Assembly: GCF_900115495.1 (NCBI RefSeq)
Contig: NZ_FOWR01000008.1
Span: 62,001 to 126,000 of the forward strand
Length of the DNA stretch: 64,000 bases
Direction: 5' to 3'
Source of the DNA: Enterovibrio norvegicus DSM 15893
GTDB lineage: Bacteria > Pseudomonadota > Gammaproteobacteria > Enterobacterales > Vibrionaceae
The notes beneath the pieces are model-generated. The model searched no databases. It saw nothing but the letters and a program-made list of their open reading frames with translations, and had not been told where the DNA came from. This document shows, in pieces, positions 8,764 through 17,555 of this stretch. A program made the translations under genes and the position numbers. The stretch's first letter is position 1. Each line of letters starts with the position of its first letter.

Positions 8764-9498
8764 CTACTTGCTGAAGTTATCATTCAAGAACGTGCCGAAG
8801 GTTTCCCAAGAGCGCGTGTCTGCGATCTCACGGTAGCGTGGCGATTCAAACACGGTGAACGCATGAGGTGCACCAGAGTAGACCTCAATCAGATAAGGCA
8901 CTTTCGATCCTTCAAGCTGCTCAGACAGCATGGCAACGTCACCCATGGGAATACTGGTGTCTGCTCCGCCATGGGCGATAAAAATCGGCGCGGTATCTTC
9001 AGGGTAAGACTGTGCGTTAGGTGTTTTCAAACCACCGTGAAACGTTGCATAGCCCAACACACCGTCCCCTTTGCCAGAGCGGGCAAGTTCCAGTGTGGCT
9101 GCACCGCCAAAACAGTAACCGGCAACGACCACGTCATCCATCCCCATTTCTCTGGCTTTGTCTAAACCGGCGAGGATCAAGCTGCGCATCTTTTCTCTGT
9201 CTTTATACAGTTTGCCCACTTCCGCTTTTTTGGCGTTAGTGTCTGTTGGGCGGTTGCCCTTACCGTATAAATCGACTGCAAACGTGTTGTATCCCATTTC
9301 CGACAGCATGCTCACGCGCTTTTGCTCATAGCCAGTCAGACCATCCCAATCATGAATTAAGATCACTGAGCCTTTTGGTGTGCCTTGTGCCTTTGCGTAG
9401 TAGCCTTCCAATTCCATGCCATCTGCACTGTAATCCACGACTTGCCCTGCAAATGCATTAAATGACAACCCAAGAAGCGCTAATCCTAATCGTTTCAT
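8764..9498 (-). CDS. Exported dienelactone hydrolase family protein
   Basis: 244 residues with a signal peptide MKRLGLALLGLSFNAFA and an alpha/beta hydrolase fold. The catalytic triad is readable: Cys129 in GYCFGG (dienelactone hydrolases use Cys in place of Ser), Asp in GGADTSIP and His in APHAF near the C-terminus. The oxyanion-side motif is HDWDGLTGYEQ. Such enzymes open lactones or esters; this exported single-gene form has no catechol-pathway neighbours, so its substrate is unknown. The start is preceded by GAGGGAAAG. It is divergent from btuR. Confidence 0.88.
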   Translation of the reverse strand: MKRLGLALLGLSFNAFAGQVVDYSADGMELEGYYAKAQGTPKGSVILIHDWDGLTGYEQKRVSMLSEMGYNTFAVDLYGKGNRPTDTNAKKAEVGKLYKDREKMRSLILAGLDKAREMGMDDVVVAGYCFGGAATLELARSGKGDGVLGYATFHGGLKTPNAQSYPEDTAPIFIAHGGADTSIPMGDVAMLSEQLEGSKVPYLIEVYSGAPHAFTVFESPRYREIADTRSWETFGTFLNDNFSK

Positions 9499-9744
9499 GT
9501 TCTTTCCCTCGTTTGCTTGTCGATGTTCATCGTGTCCGTTTTTGCTTTAGCAAGCCTTGAAGTGTAGTTACTCAATAGAGAAGCTTGCATGGTATTCCCA
9601 TGGCTTTACGTAGCTTTACATAAAAGACGATGCGCGATGAATGCTTCCAAATAGAGAGAGTTTTGGTATGTTGTGATCCAATCTTCGAGGCTCACCATAC
9701 CCTCCCGACTGAAATATACGCATTGGCACTGAAAAGGATCTGAC

Positions 9745-10335
9745 ATGAGCGACGAACGCTACAAAGCACGACAACAAAAAGTAAAAGAACAAGTGGATGA
9801 ACGCGTCGCTGCCGCACAGGTCGAAAAAGGATTATTGCTGGTCATTACCGGCAATGGGAAAGGAAAGTCCACCGCAGGGTTTGGCGTCATTACTCGCGCG
9901 ACGGGCCACGACCAGAAATGTGGCGTTGCTCAGTTTATTAAAGGCACGTGGGCGTGTGGTGAGCGCAATCTGCTGGAAAAATGCGGTGTTGAATTTCATG
10001 TCATGGCGACCGGTTTCACGTGGGACACGCAGGACAAAACCGGTGATACACAAGCCGCACAAGAGGTATGGCAAGAATGTAAACGCATGCTGGCAGACCC
10101 AAGCTATGACGTGGTGTTACTGGACGAAATGACCTACATGGTGACCTATGGCTACATTGCGCTGGATGAGGTTGTCACTGCGCTTGAAAATCGCCCCAGT
10201 GAGCAATCTGTTGTCATTACAGGGCGCGCAGCACACCGCACGCTGACTGACATGGCCGATACCGTGTCGGAAGTGCGCAATGTTAAGCATGCCTTTGAAT
10301 CAGGCGTGAAAGTGCGTAAAGGCATCGACTGGTAA
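9745..10335 (+). CDS. btuR: Cob(I)yrinic acid a,c-diamide adenosyltransferase
   Basis: 196 residues, the length of E. coli BtuR/CobO. It transfers the adenosyl group of ATP to Co(I) corrinoid, giving adenosylcobalamin. The P-loop GNGKGKST is at residues 36-43, and the family motifs CGVAQFIKGTW and VVLLDEMTYM are present. The N-terminal helix (YKARQQKVKEQVDERV) is typical. AAGGATCTGAC precedes the ATG. It is a single-gene unit ended by a strong terminator. No cobalamin riboswitch was seen upstream. Confidence 0.95.
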   Translation: MSDERYKARQQKVKEQVDERVAAAQVEKGLLLVITGNGKGKSTAGFGVITRATGHDQKCGVAQFIKGTWACGERNLLEKCGVEFHVMATGFTWDTQDKTGDTQAAQEVWQECKRMLADPSYDVVLLDEMTYMVTYGYIALDEVVTALENRPSEQSVVITGRAAHRTLTDMADTVSEVRNVKHAFESGVKVRKGIDW

Positions 10336-10358
10336 TTGCTCCCGCAGATCCATTCGAT

Positions 10359-10396
10359 AAAAAAACGCCCCGCTTTTTTGCGGGGTGTTTTTTTTT
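10359..10396. terminator. Bidirectional terminator after btuR
   Basis: AAAAAACGCCCCGC, loop TTTTTT, then GCGGGGTG followed by a long T run. The A run on the other side makes it usable by the converging gene too. Confidence 0.9.
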
Positions 10397-10411
10397 CTCG
10401 TCTTTGCCGTG

Positions 10412-11443
10412 TTATGGCTCGTCACGAAAACAATCATTTTCATTACACAGCATGGCGTCAATGTGCTGAGCGCCAAGCAATCGCAGCCAAAGTGCGGGAA
10501 TGGTGCGAGGAAGAACAGGGCCTGGGTCAAGCTGAGTTGGCTCAGTAAGTGCCCAAACACCATTTTCTGATTGCATCGCCATAACGAAGCTAAACGGGTG
10601 ATAGGTCGCCATGCCTAGGCGTAAGTCAGTGACAACCAAGTCATCATTTTGCTGCTCAAAGCTCACGAACCCCTTGGTGAATCGTTCCAAATCGATCAGC
10701 AATGGCGGCGGTGATGGAAACGGCCACTCCCCTCTCACCATCGGCATCCAATCAATCGCAGGGTCTTCATCCATCAAGGAGGCGAGCCCTTCCCAGTATT
10801 TGTCTCCGTCTAAGATAACAATGCGCCACAGCACGGTATTTAGTGGTGATGGCGCCATAAATACGGGCTGGCCTTCTAAATGCGTTCCCGCCACGTTTTC
10901 TTCAACACGATCTTTCATCATGCCAAGGGCGACCAAGGACCAAACCAGATACAAACTCGAGATCGTTAAACCCGCCGCACACAATTTGGCGGCTCGGCTA
11001 CGCCAAATAAACGCAGCAAGAACAGGCACTAAAAGCGGTATGGTGTAAGCAGGATCAATAATGAACATGCTGGAAATGGCGACAGGTGGCACGGCAAAAG
11101 GCCAGAACAGTTGAGTGCCGTAGCTGGTAAAAGAGTCCAACAGTGGGTGCGTAATCAGCGACAGCCCAATCAATGCCATTAACTGCCAAAGCGGCCAATC
11201 TTTCGCGACAACACGTTTCCAAAGCACGGCAAGCACTGCTGCAAATGGCAGCAATACAAACAAAGAGTGACTAAAACCGCGATGCTTAACCATGTTTGAG
11301 ATGGGGTCACCGTAGTCCAACAGAACATCGAGGTCAGGCAAGGTGCCAAGTGCCGCCCCAGCAAGCAATACTTTTGGTGTACAGCGTCTGCCTGCGACAG
11401 CACCTGCTACCGCTGCACCTAAAGCAGCTTGAGAAATTGAATC
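10412..11443 (-). CDS. YdjM-like membrane-bound metal-dependent hydrolase family protein
   Basis: 343 residues. The N-terminal half has several hydrophobic helices with conserved His/Asp motifs: DLDVLLDYGD, HRGFSHSL (about 58-65) and HPLLDSF. These define the LexA-regulated membrane metal-hydrolase family (PF04307, DUF457) that includes E. coli YdjM. The C-terminal third is soluble. The biochemical role in the family is not established. The ATG at 11443 (MDSISQAALG) is chosen because AAGGAACG lies upstream and the residues before it are unlike the family. No LexA box was seen, but an inverted repeat TGTCAGC/GCTGACA lies upstream at 11486-11515. Confidence 0.82.
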   Translation of the reverse strand, partial: DSISQAALGAAVAGAVAGRRCTPKVLLAGAALGTLPDLDVLLDYGDPISNMVKHRGFSHSLFVLLPFAAVLAVLWKRVVAKDWPLWQLMALIGLSLITHPLLDSFTSYGTQLFWPFAVPPVAISSMFIIDPAYTIPLLVPVLAAFIWRSRAAKLCAAGLTISSLYLVWSLVALGMMKDRVEENVAGTHLEGQPVFMAPSPLNTVLWRIVILDGDKYWEGLASLMDEDPAIDWMPMVRGEWPFPSPPPLLIDLERFTKGFVSFEQQNDDLVVTDLRLGMATYHPFSFVMAMQSENGVWALTEPTQLDPGPVLPRTIPALWLRLLGAQHIDAMLCNENDCFRDEP

Positions 11444-11485
11444 CATTAACGCGTTCCTTATTGCATCTCTATTGTATCTTTGCCG

Positions 11486-11515
11486 TGTCAGCCTATAGAA
11501 AGACACTCGCTGACA
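11486..11515. promoter_or_regulatory. Inverted repeat upstream of the YdjM-like gene
   Basis: Perfect 7-bp arms, TGTCAGC (11486-11492) and GCTGACA (11509-11515), are separated by 16 bp about 45 bp upstream of the start codon. This is a possible operator; the binding protein is unknown. Confidence 0.35.
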
Positions 11516-11625
11516 AAAGACTCGATTCTATCGATCAACATCAATTGTGAAAGTAATTCCCCGTTTTATTACAGAATTTTTCTGAAAGCGCCACAAAATT
11601 CCTAGGCATACCTCTCAGCATTAGT

Positions 11626-11650
11626 CCCTATTTTCTGTAGGTTTATAGGG
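11626..11650 (+). promoter_or_regulatory. Hairpin-forming repeat upstream of the CBS gene
   Basis: CCCTAT and ATAGGG are separated by 13 bp, just upstream of the GAGGAGGG ribosome-binding site. It may be an operator or a 5'UTR hairpin. Confidence 0.35.
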
Positions 11651-11682
11651 AGACATGATGACGAAGAGGAGGGATCGTAAAG

Positions 11683-12126
11683 ATGCCAGGAAAAGTTTCA
11701 GATTACATGACGCAAAAACTCATTACTGTTGCCCCACAAATCGGTGTCAGAGAGGCCTACTTCACCATGCGTGATGAGGAAATTCGCCACTTACCGGTGA
11801 TGGATGGCGATGCACTCGTCGGCATTATCAGCGACCGCCAACTCCGCAGACCCAATTGGGCTGACGAATCCCCTGACATCGAACACCCCTATTTACTGTC
11901 CGACGATCTCACCGTGGGTGATGTGATGGAGCGAAGCGTCGTTACTTGCCGAACCTATGAAACCCTTTCCAAAGCAAACAAGGCCCTTTTAAGCGCCAAT
12001 GTTGGCGCAATGCCTGTGCTTGATAAAACAGATACCCTTGTGGGCATTTTGTCCGCGGTGGATTTGCTCGGTGCGTTGCAAGACTTATTGAACAAAGAGA
12101 AGAGCCAGAAGAAACAGCGCGCGTAA
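11683..12126 (+). CDS. Tandem CBS-domain protein
   Basis: 147 residues made almost entirely of two CBS domains: the first starts VSDYMTQKLITVAPQ and contains RHLPVMDGDALVGIISDRQL; the second starts TVGDVMERSVVTC and contains VGAMPVLDKTDTLVGILSAVDLL. CBS pairs bind adenine nucleotides and act as energy or ionic sensors. This stand-alone form has no effector domain, so its output is unknown. The C-terminus is basic (NKEKSQKKQRA). A strong GAGGAGGG precedes the ATG. It forms a single-gene unit closed by a terminator. Confidence 0.88.
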   Translation: MPGKVSDYMTQKLITVAPQIGVREAYFTMRDEEIRHLPVMDGDALVGIISDRQLRRPNWADESPDIEHPYLLSDDLTVGDVMERSVVTCRTYETLSKANKALLSANVGAMPVLDKTDTLVGILSAVDLLGALQDLLNKEKSQKKQRA

Positions 12127-12148
12127 CCATCCCGTTCAATACATAAAG

Positions 12149-12173
12149 AAAAAGCCGCATTCAGCGGCTTTTT
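12149..12173. terminator. Bidirectional terminator between the CBS gene and asmA
   Basis: AAAAAGCCGC, loop ATTCA, then GCGGCTTTTT, between converging genes. Confidence 0.85.
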
Positions 12174-12200
12174 CATAAGTGAGTAACTCACTGCGCAAGC

Positions 12201-14357
12201 TTAGTTAAACAAGCCTTTGAGCAATTTGTCTGCCACTTGTTTTACGTTGTCGTCATCGGCTTTATCACCAAGCAGTTTCTTCAAACCACGCTCCGCTTCT
12301 TTACGTGCTTTCTCTTCCAATACTTTATTGTTTGAAAGCAGCGCTTTGACATCCAACTCGTACGTCGGTGCTTGCCATGTTCCGCCCAATGCGACAGGAA
12401 TCGACACGTCGTTCAGCTCGTCAATGTCTTTACCGCCCTGTCCTTTACTGGTGCCCACAACCGATGTGACGATATCAAAGTCGATCGTTTCAGCAATCAG
12501 GTTTGTTGAACCTTCACCACGAACGCGAATCGCAGGCGCTTCGAGTTTCAAGTTACGCGTTGATGCATTGCCACCGCCCAGGTTAAAGGTCGCCGTAAGC
12601 GCGCTAAAGTCCGTTTTCTTGGTCTCTTCAACATACTCTGCACGCTTGCCTTTGAGCGTCGCTTTGGCTTCGCGGATCATTTCTGGAATGTTAATGCCAT
12701 CCACAGAACCGTCTGCAAAGTTAATCGCGATCGTTCCCGTGATGCCTGCGCGCAAGCGCTTCTCAGACAGGCCAACACCGCTTAGGTTAGCGTCAATGTT
12801 ACCTTTACCAGAAAGCATGTCTTCGTTCGCCGCCGCTTTAAGCAAAGGCTGAACATTGACGTTCTTAATCACTTTCTTCACTTGATAACGGGCAGGTGAT
12901 GTGGTCGCATTCAACGAACCTGTCGCAGCGATGGTACCGTCATACAACTTCGCATCAAATTGCTTGAGCGTCGCTTTGCCTCGGTTTACCGCAAATGCCG
13001 TTGTCACGTCAGTCACTTCAACGTTATTCGCGATGAATTCTTCAATCAGGATTTTACCTGCAATGTCTAACCCTTTCAGGGCCGACAGATCAGGTTCAAC
13101 ATCGCTCAATGGGGCTTTCTTCGCAGGTACAGACGGTTTAGGTGCTTCGCCTTGTGATGCATTGTCATCAGAGGCAGGGGCTGACCCTTCTTTTCCGCCA
13201 AGGAACGCATCAACGTTAATCTTTTTGCTGTGAAGGTCAAAACGCACCGCAGGAATATCCGCCAATACAACAGATGCATTGCCATCAACCACAAGCTCAT
13301 CCACGTTTGCAACAAGGTTCGCTAACGACACCTTCTGCACTGCGCCGTTATAGTCAACATCGCCTTTAAAGCCGACGTTCATTTTCGGACGAGGAAGCGC
13401 TGATCCCACCAATGCGGTTGCCACATCAATGCCTTTTACCGCAATTTGCTGCATGGTGTCATCAACCAACAATTCTGCGGTACCCGACGTATCAAACGCC
13501 AAGTCATTCGCTTTGCCTTTAACCGAAAAGCCAATGTTTGCAGGAATCGCAATACCCGCTTGGTCAGCGGTCACACTGACACTTTCAAGCGTCAGTTGCG
13601 GATCGTTCAAAGTGGCAGACACTGACAGTTTACGAAGCTGAGATTTAATGGCGTCTTTTGCCAGCATCGCTTCCGTTGTGCCACGGGCAGTAAATGCCAT
13701 CGCGTTTTGCTTACCTTGCACATTGAATTCAATCGGCACCCAAAGGCCCGTTTCCAATTTACCTACATTCAGGTTCAATGTACTGATTTCACTCACTGTG
13801 CCAGCTTTGTCATCACGAACCGTTGCGCTTGCATCCACGAGATCCAACCCGCCAATCGCGATAGTCCATGCTGTTGCTGGATCAGCAGGCGTTGTGCCTT
13901 CTTGCGGTGTTTCTGATACTGGCGCTGTTGTGCCTGCGGCATCTGCTGGCGCGGCAGCTTCTTCGCCACCCGTTAGACCATCAAGGTTTGTGGTGCCGTT
14001 TGGCAGTGTTTGGATAAACACGTGCGCGCCATAAAGGCTAACAAGACCGATATCCAGAGTGTCTGACAGCAATGGCATCACGGAAACAGACATTTCCGCT
14101 TTATCCAAACTCACCAGATTCGGTTCCGCAAAACCTTCCGGGTTTTTAAATTGAAGCTTTTCGACAGACAAGCCAAGACTTGGCCAGAATCGCCAACTGA
14201 TATCACCGTCGATGACCAATTCACGACCCGTCGTTTTCTTCACTTCTTCAGTGATCAGGGGCTTAAAGTCATTCGGGTTGATGACGGTGACAAGCACACC
14301 GATGGCAACCACAACGAGCAGTACCAAGCCAAGAAGTATGTAGAGGATTTTTTTCAT
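12201..14357 (-). CDS. asmA: AsmA family protein
   Basis: 718 residues. A single N-terminal transmembrane helix (MKKILYILLGLVLLVVVAIG) anchors a large periplasmic domain of repeated beta-strand units typical of AsmA-like proteins. These resemble bridge proteins that move phospholipid between the membranes; E. coli asmA mutations affect outer-membrane assembly. Family landmarks are VINPNDFKPLITEEVKKTTG, ISWRFWPSLGLSVEKLQF and the C-terminal IDFDIVTSVVGTSKGQG. An Ala/Pro/Thr-rich linker occurs around residues 135-165. The ATG at 14357 is chosen over an upstream in-frame ATG because the membrane anchor follows it directly. The SD sequence is weak (GGGA, distant). Confidence 0.88.
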   Translation of the reverse strand: MKKILYILLGLVLLVVVAIGVLVTVINPNDFKPLITEEVKKTTGRELVIDGDISWRFWPSLGLSVEKLQFKNPEGFAEPNLVSLDKAEMSVSVMPLLSDTLDIGLVSLYGAHVFIQTLPNGTTNLDGLTGGEEAAAPADAAGTTAPVSETPQEGTTPADPATAWTIAIGGLDLVDASATVRDDKAGTVSEISTLNLNVGKLETGLWVPIEFNVQGKQNAMAFTARGTTEAMLAKDAIKSQLRKLSVSATLNDPQLTLESVSVTADQAGIAIPANIGFSVKGKANDLAFDTSGTAELLVDDTMQQIAVKGIDVATALVGSALPRPKMNVGFKGDVDYNGAVQKVSLANLVANVDELVVDGNASVVLADIPAVRFDLHSKKINVDAFLGGKEGSAPASDDNASQGEAPKPSVPAKKAPLSDVEPDLSALKGLDIAGKILIEEFIANNVEVTDVTTAFAVNRGKATLKQFDAKLYDGTIAATGSLNATTSPARYQVKKVIKNVNVQPLLKAAANEDMLSGKGNIDANLSGVGLSEKRLRAGITGTIAINFADGSVDGINIPEMIREAKATLKGKRAEYVEETKKTDFSALTATFNLGGGNASTRNLKLEAPAIRVRGEGSTNLIAETIDFDIVTSVVGTSKGQGGKDIDELNDVSIPVALGGTWQAPTYELDVKALLSNNKVLEEKARKEAERGLKKLLGDKADDDNVKQVADKLLKGLFN

Positions 14358-14635
14358 AATAATGTGTCGTCCCTTTTTTAGAGCTTGCCTCTTCACCTTC
14401 GATGAGTGCCATGTTCTCAATGACATGAACGTCTCAAAGGCATAGCGCATATGAGGCGGTATAACGAGATGTGTGGAAGCCTAGCGAAATCTCTCTGCAA
14501 TTGCTCTAGTAGACAATGCAGATTCAGCATAATTCCAACCTTCCTGCTGAACGTTGACGGAAAATCACTTTCGTCCGCTAGCGCCATTCATGGTTAATAT
14601 TGTGTCGTTACCGTTGTATCTTTGTCGTTGTGTGG

Positions 14636-15223
14636 TTACACACCGTCATCTTCGATGCGTGATGCCACTGCACCTTGTTGGTTTTTGTATTTGGCATTTT
14701 CGCGCTTGTTATAAGGGCGATCAGCAGGCCCGCTCATTGTTTCAAAACTCAGCGCACCAATAGGCATACCTGGCCTTAACGCAAGGGGTAAACGCCCACT
14801 GTTGAAAAACTCTAATACGATACGGCCTTTCCAGCCAGGATCGATACGATGTGCGGTGACATGCACCATCAGCCCCAATCTCGCCAATGATGAACGGCCA
14901 TCGAGCCAACCTACGATGTCATCCGGCAGCGTCACGATTTCCTGCGTAACAGCTAGCGCCAATTGCCCAGGGTGAAGGTAAAACGCTTCACCATCTGCAA
15001 TGTGGATTTCTTCACTCATGATTTTATCGACTTGAGACGAGACTTCGTCTTTTGGCCCTGACAAATCAATATACGGTGCACCGTGATCACTGAAGACTCT
15101 AAATTTGTTCCCCAAGGTCACATCTGCTGTCACCCCAGAAATATCTTCATCGCTTGGACGCGGGTCGATCACTATCTTGCCTTCATCCAAATAATCGATG
15201 ATGTGTTTATCGCTCAATCTCAT
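14636..15223 (-). CDS. dcd: dCTP deaminase
   Basis: 195 residues (E. coli Dcd has 193). It deaminates dCTP to dUTP, the main source of dUMP for thymidylate synthesis in enteric-type bacteria. Conserved blocks are [41 protein letters not shown] (the catalytic Glu follows in ITLEF-like IVLEFFNSG) and the trimer-tail [26 protein letters not shown] precedes the ATG. It lies between udk and asmA on the same strand, as in enterobacteria. Confidence 0.96.
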   Translation of the reverse strand: MRLSDKHIIDYLDEGKIVIDPRPSDEDISGVTADVTLGNKFRVFSDHGAPYIDLSGPKDEVSSQVDKIMSEEIHIADGEAFYLHPGQLALAVTQEIVTLPDDIVGWLDGRSSLARLGLMVHVTAHRIDPGWKGRIVLEFFNSGRLPLALRPGMPIGALSFETMSGPADRPYNKRENAKYKNQQGAVASRIEDDGV

Positions 15224-15401
15224 CGCGCATTCCCTTTAGCAAGCTATTCAATGGTGTGACGTGTTCTCTGTCTTTGCAATTCTTAGCCCAAACACCCTTC
15301 TTCGAGGTTTCCAACCCTCATATTAAAGCCGTTGGACGTACACACGCACTCGCCCGAGCGAAACCTCAGGTGCTGGGTATTTTATCGAAGGACAGATAGA
15401 A

Positions 15402-15428
15402 AAAAAGCCGGACTCAGCCGGCTTTTTA
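15402..15428 (-). terminator. Terminator after udk
   Basis: AAAAAAGCCGG, loop ACTCA, then CCGGCTTTTT directly abuts the udk stop codon. It works in either orientation. Confidence 0.85.
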
Positions 15429-16070
15429 TTAATCTTTCAGTAGTTTGGCGATATGCGCCTTGAGAACATCAATCGCGATGCGGTTTTTACCGCCGCGAGG
15501 GACAATGATGTCTGCATACTGTTTGGATGGTTCAATGAACTGCATGAACATTGGGCGAACCGTGTTTTGGTACTGTTGAAGCACAGATTCCATTGTACGG
15601 CCACGCTCTGCTACATCGCGTTTAACACGACGAAGCAAACAGATATCTAGTGGCGTATCCATAAAGATACTCGCGTGCATCAAGTCACGTAGACGCGGGT
15701 CGGTAAGCAACAAAATACCTTCAAGGATGATCACCTTCTTCGGTGTCAACTTGGTGGTTTCCGTCATGCGGGTATGTTCGGCGTAGCTGTACTGAGGCAC
15801 ATCTACTGCCTTACCTTCCGTTAGCGCTTGAAGATGTTGGCAAAGTAAATCGTGGTCTAGCGCCTGCGGGTGGTCATAGTTCGTTTTGACACGCTCATCC
15901 ATGCTGAGGTGACCTTGATCGCGATAGTAGCGGTCTTCCGTGATAACACCGATCTGGTGATCGCCAACTTTCTCTTTTAGTTCCTGATAAATCGTACTGG
16001 CGATCAGACTTTTACCGGATGCAGATGCGCCTGCGATACCGATAATGACACATTGGTTGTTGTCACTCAT
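15429..16070 (-). CDS. udk: Uridine/cytidine kinase
   Basis: 213 residues, identical in length to E. coli Udk. It phosphorylates uridine or cytidine with GTP/ATP in pyrimidine salvage. The P-loop [11 protein letters not shown] is at residues 11-21, and [21 protein letters not shown] and the [12 protein letters not shown] lid region are present. The ATG at 16070 (MSDNNQ) gives the family length; a longer frame begins 31 codons upstream but carries unrelated residues. The SD sequence is weak. Confidence 0.96.
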   Translation of the reverse strand: MSDNNQCVIIGIAGASASGKSLIASTIYQELKEKVGDHQIGVITEDRYYRDQGHLSMDERVKTNYDHPQALDHDLLCQHLQALTEGKAVDVPQYSYAEHTRMTETTKLTPKKVIILEGILLLTDPRLRDLMHASIFMDTPLDICLLRRVKRDVAERGRTMESVLQQYQNTVRPMFMQFIEPSKQYADIIVPRGGKNRIAIDVLKAHIAKLLKD

Positions 16071-16246
16071 AAATGAATACCCGGAAATTTGGCGAGAAAT
16101 AAACCGCCTGATTATAGGGAGTTGAGCTCTCAGGTGCCAACTAAAATTAGGAAAAGCGCCCATTTGAAACGCAAAGCGGACAAAGCTTCATCAATGTGAC
16201 GTTACTTTATCCGCTTTTTCTCTGCGCTTCAGGCTTGTGACGTAGA

Positions 16247-17347
16247 TCACCCTACTGTTGTAATGGAAATTTGAGCAGGTGCAGCCTCACCATTCCAGAA
16301 CAATTTACTCGCCACACCCAACGCCATCTGGCGATAAATCACCGAATGCTCGCTATCGGGTTGACTCGCCACCGTCGGTGCGCCGGCATCAATGTCTTCA
16401 CGAATGCGAATATGAAGCGGCACTTGACCTAGTAAAGACAATCCATATTGCGCAGCCATTTTTTGTGCGCCACCTTCACCAAAAATGGCTTCTTGGTGTC
16501 CGCATTGGCTACAAATATGGTAGCTCATGTTCTCCACCACACCGAGCACAGGAACCGCGACTTTCTCAAACATAGCGACACCTTTTATGGCATCAGCGAG
16601 CGCAAGATCTTGCGGTGTTGTCACAACGATCGCTGCCGTCACGGGAAATTGCTGCGCCAAGCTCAGCTGAATGTCACCTGTGCCCGGTGGCATGTCCACC
16701 ACCAAATAATCCAAGTCAGGCCAGCGCGTTTCATTCACTAATTGCGCGAACGCTTTGGATGCCATTGGCCCTCGCCACACCATCGCATTTTCATCAGGCA
16801 CGAGATACCCGATCGAGTTACTGAACAGCCCATGGGCTTCAATCGGTTCCATGGTTTTGCCATCGAGTGAATGCGGCTGCTTGCCTTTGGTTCCTAACAT
16901 GAGTGGTAACGAAGGCCCGTAGATGTCGGCATCAAGCACGCCCACTTTCGCACCTTGTGCTCGCAATGCCAGCGCAAGGTTTACCGACGTGGTCGATTTG
17001 CCCACGCCCCCTTTTGCAGAACTCACGACAATCAGATTCTTCACGCCTTTCAATAACGCTTTGTCGCCCGCTTTTAACGGCACAACGCTTTGCGTTACTT
17101 TGAAACGAGGGAGCGAAATGTCTCGTTCAATCTGCACTTCAATCCACGCATCAAGCTCAGACGCCAGTTCACTGGCCGCAAACGGAAACGTCACGGTAAA
17201 CGCCTTATCGCCAGATTGCGCCACCAGGCCATGTTGACTCGCCCAGTCACCAATAAGTGCAGGATGTTCAAATTGATTCAAGAAGGCTATCGCGGCAGAT
17301 AAATCCGCATCCTTATTTTTACTACGACCAAATATCATGGTGAGCAC
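16247..17347 (-). CDS. apbC: Iron-sulfur cluster carrier ATPase ApbC/Mrp
   Basis: 366 residues. An N-terminal MIP18-like segment (to about 90) is followed by a P-loop ATPase with the deviant Walker A KGGVGKST (about 112-119). It also has DADIYGPSLPLMLG, MPPGTGDIQLSLAQ and the cluster-binding CSQCG motif. ApbC dimers bind and deliver 4Fe-4S clusters in the cytoplasm. Two starts are possible: GTG at 17347, 4 nt after GAGGAGAC, and ATG at 17338, 12 nt after it. I keep the longer one. It is divergent from metG, the usual enteric arrangement. Confidence 0.95.
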   Translation of the reverse strand: MLTMIFGRSKNKDADLSAAIAFLNQFEHPALIGDWASQHGLVAQSGDKAFTVTFPFAASELASELDAWIEVQIERDISLPRFKVTQSVVPLKAGDKALLKGVKNLIVVSSAKGGVGKSTTSVNLALALRAQGAKVGVLDADIYGPSLPLMLGTKGKQPHSLDGKTMEPIEAHGLFSNSIGYLVPDENAMVWRGPMASKAFAQLVNETRWPDLDYLVVDMPPGTGDIQLSLAQQFPVTAAIVVTTPQDLALADAIKGVAMFEKVAVPVLGVVENMSYHICSQCGHQEAIFGEGGAQKMAAQYGLSLLGQVPLHIRIREDIDAGAPTVASQPDSEHSVIYRQMALGVASKLFWNGEAAPAQISITTVG

Positions 17348-17555
17348 CGTCTCCTCGTGCGAATACTATTGCTGTTTTACTTAGCCTAATGAAAATGACA
17401 CCAATTCACACGGTTTTTACACGCTTTGAATAACCAAGTAACGAGAATCCATGAAAGTGAGTGATTCACACCACATGCTAGGCAATCCAGCGTCTATCAG
17501 GTAAGATTTGCGGCATTCTTCCGATTCATTCTGTCAAAAGCGAACGATCTAGATT

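Noticed and set aside
9499-9744. Cobalamin riboswitch upstream of btuR
   Set aside because: The B12-box and conserved core sequences could not be found in either strand of the gap.
13106-14381. Long open frames on the + strand opposite asmA (and similar ones opposite ftsK, apbC and clpA)
   Set aside because: They mirror the codon structure of the real genes, lack ribosome-binding sites and show no family motifs.
15340-15383. Another copy of the dispersed repeat (CCTCAGGTGCTGGGTATTTT) downstream of udk
   Set aside because: The match is too short and diverged to separate from chance.
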